DNA of 64,000 nt from Phreatobacter sp. (GCF_022843985.1 NZ_JALHMP010000009.1:82572-146571); one strand, 5' to 3'. Numbered from the stretch's first letter, positions 19,072 to 28,304 are shown. Notes: generated by a model from the sequence alone, not told the origin. Numbers and translations are program-made.

Positions 19072-19133
19072 GGTACGTCTCCTCGTCGAGGCCGGCTGTG
19101 TTGCCTTGCGGCGCAGCGGTCCGTATTCTTTAA

Positions 19134-19149
19134 TTGGTCAAATGATCAA
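19134..19149. promoter_or_regulatory. Candidate TetR operator in the divergent promoter
   Basis: TTGGTCAAATGATCAA is a palindrome with 7-bp arms, one mismatch and a 2-bp centre. It lies between the hydroxylase operon start (19071) and the TetR start (19208), as expected for an autoregulated repressor. No other palindrome of this quality is seen in the gap. Confidence 0.6.
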
Positions 19150-19207
19150 CGACGGGCCGGCCGTGAGTCAAGGGCCTTGCGCCGGTCGTTCGACCCGGGG
19201 GAGACGC

Positions 19208-19825
19208 ATGGCGGACGGCATGGCCCTGACCGCGCGACGCAAGCGGCTGCCGCCGGAGGCACGGCGCGAGCAGATCGTCGACGCGGCCGTGTGCTATTTC
19301 GCGGAGGTCGGGCTTGCCGGCACGACGCGCGACCTCGCCAAGCGGGCGGGTATCACCCAGGCGCTGCTCTACCAGTATTTCGGCAGCAAGGCGGAGCTGC
19401 TGGAGGCGGTCTTCGCGCGGGTCTATCTCGACCGGATGTCGCCGCGCTGGCCCGGCTTGATCACCGACCGAAGCCGGTCGCTGCGCGAGCGCATGCTGAC
19501 CTTCTACGCGGAATATACCGGCGCCATCTTCTCCTATGAATGGCTGCGCATCTTCATGGCGGCGGGCCTGGCCGGCGAGGCGCTGAACCGCCGCTACCTC
19601 GATCATGTGCGCGACGTGCTGCTGGCGCCGCTGCTGGAGGAGATCCGCTTCGCCGCGCGGCCCGATGCCCAGCCGGAGATGGAGGACCTGTGGAACCTCC
19701 ATGGCGGGATCATCTATCTCGGCATCCGCCGCCACATCTACCATCTGCCGACGCCGGACGACGTCATGCCGGTGATCGAACGTGCCGTCGACCGGTTCCT
19801 TGCCGGTTTCGCCATCGGCCACTGA
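19208..19825 (+). CDS. TetR/AcrR family transcriptional regulator
   Basis: 205 residues from the ATG at 19208, behind GGGGGAGA. The N-terminal HTH reads ARREQIVDAAVCYFAEVG, then TTRDLAKRAGITQALLYQYF and GSKAELLEAVF. The ligand domain is not specifically recognisable. It is divergent from the hydroxylase/TRAP/dioxygenase operon with a palindrome between, so it probably represses that operon and itself until an inducer binds. Confidence 0.92.
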   Translation: MADGMALTARRKRLPPEARREQIVDAAVCYFAEVGLAGTTRDLAKRAGITQALLYQYFGSKAELLEAVFARVYLDRMSPRWPGLITDRSRSLRERMLTFYAEYTGAIFSYEWLRIFMAAGLAGEALNRRYLDHVRDVLLAPLLEEIRFAARPDAQPEMEDLWNLHGGIIYLGIRRHIYHLPTPDDVMPVIERAVDRFLAGFAIGH

Positions 19826-19857
19826 CCCGCCGGATCGGCCAGCCTGCAGGACCGCCC

Positions 19858-20151
19858 ATGACCGTTCTCTTCGCCATCCATGCCGTCGACCGGACCGGAG
19901 CCCTGCCGGTCCGGCTCGCCCATTACGACGCCCACAAGGCCTTCCTGTCCGACACCACGACGCATGGCGTGCGCATCGTCATGTCGGGGCCGTTGATGAG
20001 TGACGATGGCGAGGCGATGATCGGCAGCCTGTTCCTCGTCGAGGCGCCCGACCGCGCCCGTGTCGAGGCCTTCAACCGGGCCGACCCCTTCCACTCCGCC
20101 GGAATCTGGCAGAGCGTCACCATCACGCGCTTCCTCCGCCGCCAGGGCTGA
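19858..20151 (+). CDS. YciI-like protein
   Basis: 97 residues from the ATG at 19858. The family features are the DRTGALPVRLAHYDAH segment with its His-Asp pair, GPLMSDDGEAMIGSLFLVEA and DPFHSAGIW. YciI proteins are small ferredoxin-like enzymes or binding proteins, and some act in dehalogenation or lactone chemistry. It starts 32 bp after the TetR gene, so cotranscription and a role in the same catabolic pathway are plausible. Confidence 0.88.
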   Translation: MTVLFAIHAVDRTGALPVRLAHYDAHKAFLSDTTTHGVRIVMSGPLMSDDGEAMIGSLFLVEAPDRARVEAFNRADPFHSAGIWQSVTITRFLRRQG

Positions 20152-20174
20152 GGCGGCGCGCCGACGGCCGGTGG

Positions 20175-21803
20175 TCAGCTGATCACGGAGGGGCCCGCGC
20201 GGCCGGTGAAGCGCGTGACGTCGGCGACCTGCATGGCGATGGCCTGGACTTCCGCGAGTGCCTCGGCGGGCTGGCGGTGGTGGTCCGCGCCGCGCGGGGC
20301 GAAGCGTTCGAGATAGACCCGCAGCGTGGCGCCGCGCGTTCCCGTTCCCGACAGGCGATAGACGATGCGGGCCTCGTCGGCGATGATCTGGACGCCCTGT
20401 TTCGTCGCCGTGGAACCGTCGACGGGGTCGTCATAGGCGAAGTCGTTGACATCGGTGACGGTGAGGCGTCCGGCCAGTTCGCCGGGAAGGCGCGGCATCC
20501 GCCGCCGCAGTGTCTCCATCAGTTCCTCGGCGGCGGCGGCATCCACCTCCTCGAAGTCGAGGCGCTGGTAGTAGTCGCGTCCATGGGCCTGCCAGTGATC
20601 GCGGAGGATCTCGGAGACGGGCTGCCGCCGTTCGGCGAGAATGTTCAGCCACATCATCACCGCCCAGAGGCCGTCCTTTTCGCGGACATGGTTCGATCCG
20701 GTGCCGGCGCTCTCCTCGCCGCAGATGGTGATGAGGCCGGCCTCGAGGAGGCTGGCGAAGAATTTCCATCCCGTCGGGGTGACGTGACAGGAGACACCGA
20801 GGGAGGCTGCGACGCGGTCGAGCGCTCGGCTCGTCGGCATCGAGCGGGCGACGCCGGCGAGGCCGCCGCGATAGCCGGGCACGAGGTGAGCGTTGGCGGC
20901 GATGACCGCGAGGCTGTCGCTCGGCGAGACGACGAGGCCGCGGCCGACAATCAGGTTGCGGTCGCCATCGCCGTCGGAGGCGGCGCCGAAATCGGCCTGG
21001 GCGCGGGCGGCGACGAAGTCCACGAGGCCCGCGGCATGGTGCGGATTGGGGTCGGGATGCAGGCCGCCGAAGTCGGGCAGCGGGACCTGGTTCATCAGGC
21101 TGGCCGCGGGCAGGCCGAGTCGGTGCTGGAACAGCGCGGTGGCATAGGGACCGGTCACGGCATGCATCGCGTCGAAGCGCATGGTGAAGCCAGAACGGAA
21201 CAGATCGGCGATGCGCTCGAAGTCGAACAGGGTTTCGAGCAGCGCGACATAGTCGGCAACGCCGTCGATCACCTCGATGAGGCAGCCGCCGGCCTGGTGG
21301 CGGCCGTCACGGTCCAGCGCGATGTCCGGCATGTCGGCGATGGCGTAGTGCGCGGTCGTGCGGGTGCGCCGGTGGATGGCGTCGGAGACGGCAATGGGGA
21401 TGGGACCGCCATGGGCGGCGTTGATCTTGATGCCGAAATCGCCGTCCGGGCCACCGGGATTGTGACTCGCCGACAGGATGATGCCGGCCTTGGCCCGGCG
21501 TGCGCGGATGAGGGCCGAGGCGGCCGGCGTCGACAGCAGCCCGCCACGGCCGACGACGACATGGCCGACCTTGTGGGCGACGGCCATCTTCAGGATGGTC
21601 TGGATGGCCTCGTCGTTAAAGAAGCGCCCGTCGCCGCCCACCACCAGCGTCGCGCCGGCGACGTCGATTTCGGCGAAGACCGCCTGCATGAACAGGGCGA
21701 CATAATGGGGCTGCATCGCATGGCCTGTCGGCTTCCTCAGGCCCGACGTGCCGAGGGTCTGGTCGAGATAGGGGCGGGCATCCACGGACAGGATCACATG
21801 CAT
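20175..21803 (-). CDS. pgm: Alpha-D-glucose phosphate-specific phosphoglucomutase
   Basis: 542 residues from the ATG at 21803. Motifs are LGTSGLRKPTGH (substrate loop), LSASHNPGGPDGDFGIK (phosphoserine loop), DGDGDRN (magnesium site) and CGEESAGTGSNHVREKDG (sugar loop). The enzyme interconverts glucose 1-phosphate and glucose 6-phosphate. GGAG touches the ATG directly and lies 6 nt before an in-frame GTG at 21797, so that GTG may be the real start. It is convergent with the YciI gene. Confidence 0.95.
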   Translation of the reverse strand: MHVILSVDARPYLDQTLGTSGLRKPTGHAMQPHYVALFMQAVFAEIDVAGATLVVGGDGRFFNDEAIQTILKMAVAHKVGHVVVGRGGLLSTPAASALIRARRAKAGIILSASHNPGGPDGDFGIKINAAHGGPIPIAVSDAIHRRTRTTAHYAIADMPDIALDRDGRHQAGGCLIEVIDGVADYVALLETLFDFERIADLFRSGFTMRFDAMHAVTGPYATALFQHRLGLPAASLMNQVPLPDFGGLHPDPNPHHAAGLVDFVAARAQADFGAASDGDGDRNLIVGRGLVVSPSDSLAVIAANAHLVPGYRGGLAGVARSMPTSRALDRVAASLGVSCHVTPTGWKFFASLLEAGLITICGEESAGTGSNHVREKDGLWAVMMWLNILAERRQPVSEILRDHWQAHGRDYYQRLDFEEVDAAAAEELMETLRRRMPRLPGELAGRLTVTDVNDFAYDDPVDGSTATKQGVQIIADEARIVYRLSGTGTRGATLRVYLERFAPRGADHHRQPAEALAEVQAIAMQVADVTRFTGRAGPSVIS

Positions 21804-21953
21804 CTCCAAGGTGGCGGCAGGACTTCGGTCGCCGGCTGCCGCGCCGACACAGCGCCATAGCACCGCAAGGGCGATGAACCCTAGCTGAAGTCGTCCCCTC
21901 GGCGACAGGACCTCAGGGACTGCGAGCGGGACCGAAGGCGGTTCTTGTCGGCC

Positions 21954-22702
21954 TCAGGCGGCGGAGCTGCCGTCCGCGGCCGCCACGCGGGCGAGATAGA
22001 CCGTCTGGGTATAGGGCCGGTCTAGAAGCGGGTTGTGGAAGGTCACCGGCTCGGCCCAGGCGGCGGCAAAGACGTCGGCAAGCCTCGCGACGAAGGTCGG
22101 ATCGGGCATGGCATCGGACCAGAGGCCGAATATGCCGCCGGGTCGGATGTGGCGCGCGACCGCGGCCAGGCCTTCGGGCGTGTAGAAGCCCGTGCTGCGG
22201 CCATCAGGAGCTCGTCGGGGGAATGGTCGATATCGACCAGCACGGCATCGAAGCGCCGGTCGGGGCTCTGCGGGTCGAGGCCGGTGCGGCTCGCCGCCAG
22301 CGCGAAGAAGTCGCCGGCGACGAAGCGGCAGCGCGGATCGCCGGGGAGCGCCGTCCCCATGGGCAGGAGCCCCGCCCGGTGCCAGCCGATCACCGGTTCC
22401 AGCATCTCGACGACGACGAGCGAGGCGACGTCGGCATGGTCGAGGACGGCCTTGGCGGTATAGCCGAGGCCAAGGCCGGCGACGGCGACATCGGCCGGGC
22501 CGCCGGCCAGACCGGCGAGGCCGAGATCGGCCAGCGCGATCTCCGAGGCGGTGAAGAGGCTGGACATCAGGAACTCGTCGCCGAGCTTGATCTCGTAGAC
22601 GTCGACGTCGAGCCGGTGCTCGCGCCGCCGTCTGAGACTGAGGGCGCCGATCGGCGTCTCCTGATAGTCAAGTTCCTGGAAAAAGTGGCTCAAGCCATGC
22701 AT
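21954..22702 (-). pseudogene. Spermidine synthase-like SAM-dependent protein, apparent single-base frameshift
   Basis: From MHGLSHFFQELDYQ the frame encodes a Rossmann methyltransferase/spermidine-synthase fold (VAGLGLGYTAKAV, VVEMLEPVIGWH, AVLVDIDHSPDELL). Near 22195 it shifts. The correct continuation, GFYTPEGLAAVARHIRPGG, lies in the next frame and runs to a TGA at 21954. The family spacing around DHSP...GFYTPEGL fits one missing base in the CGGGC run. About 249 residues would be intact. It may be a real mutation or a sequencing error. Confidence 0.75.
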
Positions 22703-22781
22703 CCTGCGGCGGCGTCGCCCGTGCGCCGGCCGGGCGGACCCTAGGCCCAAAGGGCGGCCAAGGATACCGCGCCGGCCGGCG

Positions 22782-23441
22782 TCATGGCTGCTCCGACATG
22801 TCCTCGGCCTTGCGGGCGAGAATGAAGATGCGCGGATCCCAGCGCTTCGACCCATGGCGCTCGGCGGCAAGGACCGCGAAGCCCGCGACGGCCAGTTCCG
22901 CTTCGAGGTCGCTGGCGGAAAATGTCGCGACGAAAGGGGCCTTGCCGACGGCGCGCATCAGCGGAATGGCGAGACGGATCAGCAGGTTCATCTCGGCGAG
23001 AGCCGGCGTCTTGGTGATCAGGAGGCCGCCCGGCTTCAGTCTTTGGCGGATGGCGCGCAGGGTCGCGGCGCGATCGCGGACCAGATGCAGCATGTTGAAG
23101 GCGAGCACCGCGTCATAGCCGCCGTCGACCTCAGGGCTCGTGTCCACTGACGCCACCGCGAACCGGGCGTCGATGCCGGTCATCGCCTCCGCCTTCTCCC
23201 GGGCGATGGCGATCATCGCCTCGGATACGTCGGTCGCAACGATGCGCCGGATGCCGGGAGCGATGGCCAGGGCCGTGGTCCCGGTGCCGCACCCGATCTC
23301 CAGCACCGTGTCGGATGGGGTGAGCAGGCCGCGGGTCCGCGCGAGACTCCGCTCATAGCCGGCCATGTCGGGAATGCGCCCGGCCGCGTATTTGCGGGCG
23401 GCCTTGTTCCAGAACGCCGCGTCTCGATCGATCATGGTCAT
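22782..23441 (-). CDS. Class I SAM-dependent methyltransferase (UbiE/Coq5-like)
   Basis: 219 residues. Motif I is VLEIGCGTGTTALAIAP, followed by IVATDVSEAMI and the YDAVLAFNMLHLVRDRA post-motif; RLKPGGLLITKTP is motif IV. The substrate is unknown. It is divergent from a LysR gene with an 82-bp promoter gap, the usual arrangement for a LysR-controlled target. Confidence 0.9.
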   Translation of the reverse strand: MTMIDRDAAFWNKAARKYAAGRIPDMAGYERSLARTRGLLTPSDTVLEIGCGTGTTALAIAPGIRRIVATDVSEAMIAIAREKAEAMTGIDARFAVASVDTSPEVDGGYDAVLAFNMLHLVRDRAATLRAIRQRLKPGGLLITKTPALAEMNLLIRLAIPLMRAVGKAPFVATFSASDLEAELAVAGFAVLAAERHGSKRWDPRIFILARKAEDMSEQP

Positions 23442-23470
23442 GCTGTCCTCTTCTGGAGAGGGAATAGCAT

Positions 23471-23484
23471 ATGCGTTCGCGCAT
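23471..23484. promoter_or_regulatory. Palindrome in the methyltransferase/LysR divergent promoter
   Basis: ATGCG-TTCG-CGCAT is a perfect 5-bp inverted repeat centred in the 82-bp gap between the divergent genes. It is a reasonable site for the LysR protein. The assignment rests on symmetry and position only. Confidence 0.4.
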
Positions 23485-23523
23485 CAAATGGCGCAAAACC
23501 GGACAAGTGATATACGGATTTCC

Positions 23524-24474
23524 ATGGAAACGATGGACTGGAACCAACTGCGTGCCTTTGCAGCCACGGCCGCTTGCGGCTCGTTGTCGGCGGCAGCACG
23601 GCGGCTCGGACTGACGCAGCCGACCCTGTCCCGCCAGATCGCGGCGCTCGAGGCGAGCCTCGGTGTCGCCCTGTTCGCGCGGGTCGGCAAGCGGCTGGTC
23701 CCGACGGAAGCGGGCCTCGGCCTGATGACCCATGCGCGGGCGATGGCGTCGGCCGCCGAAGCGATGGCGTTGACGGCGGCGGGTCAGGCGCAGGACGTGG
23801 CCGGCCGGGTGACCATCTCGGCCACCGATGCCCTCGCGGCCTATCTCCTGCCCGACATGGTCCGCGCGCTGCGTCAGGTGGCACCGCAGATCACCCTGAC
23901 CATCGTTGCCTCCAACACGCTCAGCGATCTCCGGCGCCGGGAGGCCGACATCGCCATCCGTCACGTGCGGCCGCAGGAGCCCGACCTGATCGCGCGGTTG
24001 ATCGGCGAGATGCCCGCCCATTTCTATGCGGCCGAATCCTGGCTCGCCGGCCGCGATCGTCCCCCAACGCTTGCCGCGCTCGGCCAGGCCGGCCTGCTGG
24101 CTTTCGAGCCTGCCGAGAGCTTCGCTGCCCACCTTGCGACCGTCGGCATCACGGTACAGGCCGACGATTTTCCCGTCGTGTCCGAGAATGCCATCGTGCT
24201 GTGGGAAATGGTGCGGCAGGGGCTCGGCATCGGGATCATGCTCGAGGCGGTCGCCAGGCTGACGCCGGGGGTGGTGCGGCTTGTGCCGGACCATGCCGGC
24301 ATCCCCGTTCCGGTCTGGCTGGTCAGCCACCGCGACCTTCACACGAGCCGTCGCGTGCGCATCGTTTTCGACGTCATCGCGGAGGTGCTTGTGCGCCATC
24401 TTCGGGCGGGCCGGTCGGCGCCGCCAGCCGACGATGGGGGACCGCAGGGAGAGGCCGCTGCGGTCGGCATGTGA
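23524..24474 (+). CDS. LysR family transcriptional regulator
   Basis: 316 residues from METMDWNQLRAFA at 23524; an ATG at 23533 is also possible. The winged HTH is AFAATAACGSLSAAARRL with LTQPTLSRQIAALEASLG. A periplasmic-binding-like sensor domain follows from about residue 90. It probably controls the divergent methyltransferase gene and itself. The inducer is unknown. Confidence 0.92.
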   Translation: METMDWNQLRAFAATAACGSLSAAARRLGLTQPTLSRQIAALEASLGVALFARVGKRLVPTEAGLGLMTHARAMASAAEAMALTAAGQAQDVAGRVTISATDALAAYLLPDMVRALRQVAPQITLTIVASNTLSDLRRREADIAIRHVRPQEPDLIARLIGEMPAHFYAAESWLAGRDRPPTLAALGQAGLLAFEPAESFAAHLATVGITVQADDFPVVSENAIVLWEMVRQGLGIGIMLEAVARLTPGVVRLVPDHAGIPVPVWLVSHRDLHTSRRVRIVFDVIAEVLVRHLRAGRSAPPADDGGPQGEAAAVGM

Positions 24475-24566
24475 CCGCCGGAGCCGTGCAGGCCCGGACG
24501 CCGCCCGGGCTCGCCTTGTCGATCCCGCCCGGCCGCCGGAGGCGCCGGGCGGAACTCATGACGGCC

Positions 24567-25565
24567 TCAGCTGTGACCCGCCGAACCCGGTGCCGCGTGC
24601 CCGCGGGTCTTCCAGAGCGAGAAGACCACGCCGCCGCCGATCAGCGCCAGGGTGACGCCGAGCGAGATGGCCGGATCGAGCTTGCCGACGATCTGGTTCC
24701 AGAAGATCTTGCCGCCGATGAACACCAGAACGATGGCGAGTGCATATTTCAGATATTCGAAGCGGTGGACCATGGCGGCGAGGGCGAAATAGAGCGCGCG
24801 CAGGCCGAGGATCGCCATGATGTTGGCGGTGAAGACGATGTAGGTGTCGGTGGTGATCGCGAAGATGGCGGGCACCGAGTCCACGGCGAAGACGAGGTCG
24901 GCGATATTGATGACGACCAGCGCCAGGAACAGCGGCGTGGCGAAGCGCACCATCTTGCCGGTCACCGGGTCAGGCTGGGTGACGAAGAATCTGGAACCGT
25001 GCAACTCCTGGGTGATGCGCATGCGCTTCGACAAGAAGCGCACGACCGGGTTGGCAGAGACGTCCTGCTCGCTCTCGCCCATCATCAGCATCTTGATGCC
25101 GGTGGCGATGAGGAAAGCACCGAAGATGTAGAGCACCCACTCATACTGCTGCACCAGCGCCGCGCCGAGGGCGATCATGATGCCGCGCAGCACCAGCACG
25201 GCCAGGATGCCCCAGAGAAGGGCGCGGTACTGATACTTTGCGGGGATGGCGAAATAGCCGAAGATGATCGATATGACGAAGACATTGTCGATCGACAGCG
25301 CCTTTTCCAGCGCATAGCCGGTGAAATATTCAATGCCCGACTTGGAGCCCATCGACCACCAGATCCACGCGCCGAAGACGACGGCGATGGCGATGTAGAA
25401 GGCCGACAGGACGAGGCTTTCACTGACGCCCAGTTCCTTGTCTGTCTTGTGCAGAACGCCGAGGTCGAAGACCAGCAGGGCACCAACAAGCACGAGGAAG
25501 ATCAGCCAGAGCCACGTGGGCTTGCCGAGAAAGTCGCTGGTCAGGAATGAGGCGAGCAGTTCCAT
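24567..25565 (-). CDS. TerC family integral membrane protein (Alx-like)
   Basis: 332 residues from MELLASFLTSDFLGKPTW with about eight to nine membrane segments. The acidic motifs FDLGVLHKTDKELG, SIDNVFVISIIFGYF and AVDSVPAIFAITTD are the TerC/Alx signature. Members export metals such as manganese or support metalation of exported proteins. The ATG at 25565 follows an AAAGG box. It stands alone, convergent with the LysR gene. Confidence 0.92.
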   Translation of the reverse strand: MELLASFLTSDFLGKPTWLWLIFLVLVGALLVFDLGVLHKTDKELGVSESLVLSAFYIAIAVVFGAWIWWSMGSKSGIEYFTGYALEKALSIDNVFVISIIFGYFAIPAKYQYRALLWGILAVLVLRGIMIALGAALVQQYEWVLYIFGAFLIATGIKMLMMGESEQDVSANPVVRFLSKRMRITQELHGSRFFVTQPDPVTGKMVRFATPLFLALVVINIADLVFAVDSVPAIFAITTDTYIVFTANIMAILGLRALYFALAAMVHRFEYLKYALAIVLVFIGGKIFWNQIVGKLDPAISLGVTLALIGGGVVFSLWKTRGHAAPGSAGHS

Positions 25566-26029
25566 GGTCAACCTTTGTTTGAGGCGCCGCGCGGCCACCC
25601 CCTTGATGGCCGGGACGTCGTCGATCTCTGCTGTCTTTCCTGGCTCCCCGCGCATCCCATCATATGGGGGCCGCGGCGAGCCAAACACCCTGACGACTGA
25701 GGCTCTCGTCCTCGCCGGCAGGCCTCGCTACTGGGCATCCGTCAGTTCATCTTCCGTGCCGCGTCCCGGTGGATGAGACGCTATGTGGCAACGGCAGTAG
25801 CGGAACGGAGGTCCTCGTTCCGCCGCACCGGCCGGGTCGGCCTCGGGGCGCCACCAAACGCCCTGCAAGCCTTCTGATTGTCCTTGTCATGATCCGACAA
25901 CCCTGCCGGGTCGCCGGGCTGCAACCCGGGGCCGGGAGCGGCGGGAATATGGGCTTGAACCATCATCGAAAAAAGCAGATTGTTTGCGCTGATTTCATCG
26001 AAAAAAACTGCGAATGAAGGGGGCCATCG
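25566..26029. other. Intergenic region between divergent terC and nhaR-like genes
   Basis: No convincing gene is seen in these 464 bp. Near 25800-25823 there is a hairpin with arms GCGGAACG and CGTTCCGC and an 8-nt loop. The last 70 bp before the nhaR-like gene are markedly AT-rich and carry a spaced direct repeat. The terC leader shows no recognisable yybP-ykoY manganese riboswitch core. Confidence 0.6.
25963..26006. repeat. Two copies of TCATCGAAAAAA, 32 bp apart, before the nhaR-like gene
   Basis: TCATCGAAAAAA occurs at 25963-25974 and again at 25995-26006, giving a 32-bp period of about three helical turns. The A-tracts would be in phase and bend the DNA. The second copy ends 23 bp before the GTG start, so a role in autoregulation or promoter function is possible. 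Confidence 0.6.
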
Positions 26030-26923
26030 GTGCTCAATTACAAGCAGCTGAACTATTTCTGGCAGGTCGCCAGGGCCGGTAGCATCGCCAGGGCCGCCAC
26101 CCAGCTGCGGCTCGCGCCGCAGACGATCAGCGCGCAGATCGCCACGCTGGAGGAGGCGCTGGGCGCCAAGCTGTTCCGGCGTGTCGGGCGCGGCCTCGAA
26201 CTCACCGCGGCCGGCGACCTGACCCTGTCCTATGCCGACGAGATCTTCCAGATCGGGCGGGAGCTGGAGGCCAACCTGCGCAACCAGACCAACAGCAAGG
26301 ATATCCTTTTCCGCGTCGGGGTGGCCGACGTCGTGCCGAAGTCGATCGCCTATCGGCTGCTGGCGCCGGCGCTCGCCGGCGGGGCGCGCGTGCGCCTGAT
26401 CTGCCGGGAAGACAAGCTGGACCGCCTGTTCACCGAAATCGCCACCCACAAGGTCGATCTGGTGATCGCCGACCGGCCGCTGCCCCATGCCCTCGGCGTC
26501 AAGGGGCAGAGCTACTCGCTCGGACGCACGGCCCTGGCCTTCTTCGCGACGGCGGAGCTCGCGGCGCGCTACCAGCCGGGCTTCCCGCGCTCGCTGCACG
26601 GCGCGCCCATGCTGCTCCCGGGGGATGGCTCGACCATGCTGATGGGGCTGACGCGCTGGTTCAGCGACCACCAGATCGAGCCGCATATCGTCGGTGAATT
26701 TGACGACAGCGCGCTGATGAAGGCTTTCGGCAAGGCCGGCACCGGGATCTTCCCGGCGCCGGCCATCCTGGCGGAGGAGATCCGGGAACAGTTCTCGGCG
26801 TCGATGATCGGCCTCGCCGAGGGCATCTCGACCCAGTACTACGCCATCTCGGTCGAGCGGAAGCTGAGCCATCCCGGGGTTCTCGCCATCGGCGAGGCGG
26901 CGCGGGCCGAAGCGAACCGGTGA
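26030..26923 (+). CDS. nhaR: LysR-type regulator of the NhaR subgroup
   Basis: 297 residues from a GTG at 26030, behind GAAGGGGG. It begins LNYKQLNYFWQVARAGSIAR, the NhaR-type HTH with YKQL-YFW, then LAPQTISAQIATLEEALG. NhaR proteins respond to sodium or related stress and activate antiporter genes in other bacteria. No antiporter is visible here, so the target is unknown. It is divergent from terC. Confidence 0.85.
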   Translation: MLNYKQLNYFWQVARAGSIARAATQLRLAPQTISAQIATLEEALGAKLFRRVGRGLELTAAGDLTLSYADEIFQIGRELEANLRNQTNSKDILFRVGVADVVPKSIAYRLLAPALAGGARVRLICREDKLDRLFTEIATHKVDLVIADRPLPHALGVKGQSYSLGRTALAFFATAELAARYQPGFPRSLHGAPMLLPGDGSTMLMGLTRWFSDHQIEPHIVGEFDDSALMKAFGKAGTGIFPAPAILAEEIREQFSASMIGLAEGISTQYYAISVERKLSHPGVLAIGEAARAEANR

Positions 26924-26990
26924 GCCCTGTCACGCTCCCGCGCGGTTCTGCCTGGCGCGGAACCTATGCGCCCGGGGGCAACAGGTGGCG

Positions 26991-28304
26991 TCAATGCTCC
27001 CGCATGGACCGCGCCAGGGTGTCCCGCAGCGGGCCGATGAGATAGGTCAGCATCGTCCGCTCCCCGGTGATGATGATCACATCGGCCGGCATGCCGGGCA
27101 CGATTTTGGCGGCCAACTCGGCGGGGATGTCGCTGCGCTCGATCGTCACCTTGGTCTGGTAGAAGGTTTCCCGGGTGCGCGCGTCCTCGACGGCGTCCGC
27201 CGAGACGGTCACCACCCTGCCGAAGATCGGGTCGGCCTTGCGGCTCGAGAAGGCGGGAAAGCGGATCTCGGCGCGTTGGCCCGTGGCAATGCTCTGGATG
27301 TTCAGGGGCGAGACCCGGGCTGTGAGCGTCAGGCGCTGCATCGGCGGGATGATCTCGGCAAGCGTCGCACCGGGCGCGATGACGGCGCCCGGAGTCGTCA
27401 CCTGGACGTTGAGGACGATGCCGGCGCGCGGAGCACGCACGTCGATGCGCGTCAGGACCGCCTCGGCGACCTCGAGCTTTTCGCGCGTGTCGGCGATCCT
27501 GGCACGGATGTCGGTCAGGGCCTGGGTCTGCTCCTCCTGGGCCCGCTGGCGGATCTGCTGGATCTGCAGACGCGATTCCGAGATGACCTGATCAAGCCTT
27601 GCCAGATCCCCTTCGAGGCCGCCTGCCTCGCCATCGAGACGGGAGGCATCGCGTTCCAGCGCGCTGAACCGGTTGCGGGGGAAGAAGCCCCGCTCCATGA
27701 CGGGACGGATCCGGTCGATCTCGGCCGTCAGGCTCTGTCGCTGGGTCGCCAGCGCTTCGAGCCGACGCCTGCGGCCATCGATATCGCGGGTCGTCTGCTC
27801 GATCCGCGTCTCCAGGATGCCAATCTGGTTCTGCAAAGAGTTGCGCCGTTCGGAGAGCAGGCGCTGTTGCTCGGACATGGCCTGGGCGAGGTAGGGCTGG
27901 CCGGCCTTGGCGAGGAGCTGCGGCGGGAATGCGATGGGGCCGGAGCCTTCCCGCTCGGCCAGAATGCGCGCCTCCTGGACGAAGACCGCATCGAGCTGGC
28001 GGCTGAGGAGGTCAACATTGGCCTTGGCGTTGGTGGTGTCGAGCCGGAACAGAACCTGGCCTTCCTCGACCTGATCTGCCGCCTTGACGAGGATCTCCCG
28101 GACGATGCCGCCTTCCAGATGCTGCACGGGTTTGCGGTCGCCCTCGACCGCGATGCGCCCCGGAGCTACCGCCGCGCTGTCGAGGGGGGCGATCGCCGCC
28201 CAGGCTCCAAAGCCTCCGAACACGAGGAGGATGGCGCCAAAGGCGAGCCTGGAATAGCGGCGGTGATCGCAGGAGGCTTCGCATTCAAGGGTCTTGCCGC
28301 TCAT
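26991..28304 (-). CDS. Type I secretion periplasmic adaptor (HlyD/PrtE family)
   Basis: 437 residues from MSGKTLECEASCDHRR at 28304, with GGAAGGA upstream. There is one membrane anchor (about residues 20-42). A split lipoyl/barrel domain follows (APGRIAVEGDRKPVQHLEGG and IDVRAPRAGIVLNVQV), around a long coiled coil (about residues 100-290), then the C-terminal beta domain. It bridges the inner-membrane ABC exporter to an outer-membrane TolC-like channel. It lies directly downstream of the likely cargo gene. Confidence 0.93.
   Translation of the reverse strand: MSGKTLECEASCDHRRYSRLAFGAILLVFGGFGAWAAIAPLDSAAVAPGRIAVEGDRKPVQHLEGGIVREILVKAADQVEEGQVLFRLDTTNAKANVDLLSRQLDAVFVQEARILAEREGSGPIAFPPQLLAKAGQPYLAQAMSEQQRLLSERRNSLQNQIGILETRIEQTTRDIDGRRRRLEALATQRQSLTAEIDRIRPVMERGFFPRNRFSALERDASRLDGEAGGLEGDLARLDQVISESRLQIQQIRQRAQEEQTQALTDIRARIADTREKLEVAEAVLTRIDVRAPRAGIVLNVQVTTPGAVIAPGATLAEIIPPMQRLTLTARVSPLNIQSIATGQRAEIRFPAFSSRKADPIFGRVVTVSADAVEDARTRETFYQTKVTIERSDIPAELAAKIVPGMPADVIIITGERTMLTYLIGPLRDTLARSMREH

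Noticed and set aside
25566..25690. yybP-ykoY manganese riboswitch in the terC leader
   Set aside because: Such riboswitches often precede terC/alx genes, but the conserved GGGGAGUA and CAUGCCUGGGAGAG-like core elements are not present; only a partial GGGGAG is seen.
25769..26017. Short plus-strand frame upstream of the nhaR-like gene
   Set aside because: Its composition is unnatural, it covers the AT-rich promoter and direct repeat, and no ribosome site is seen.
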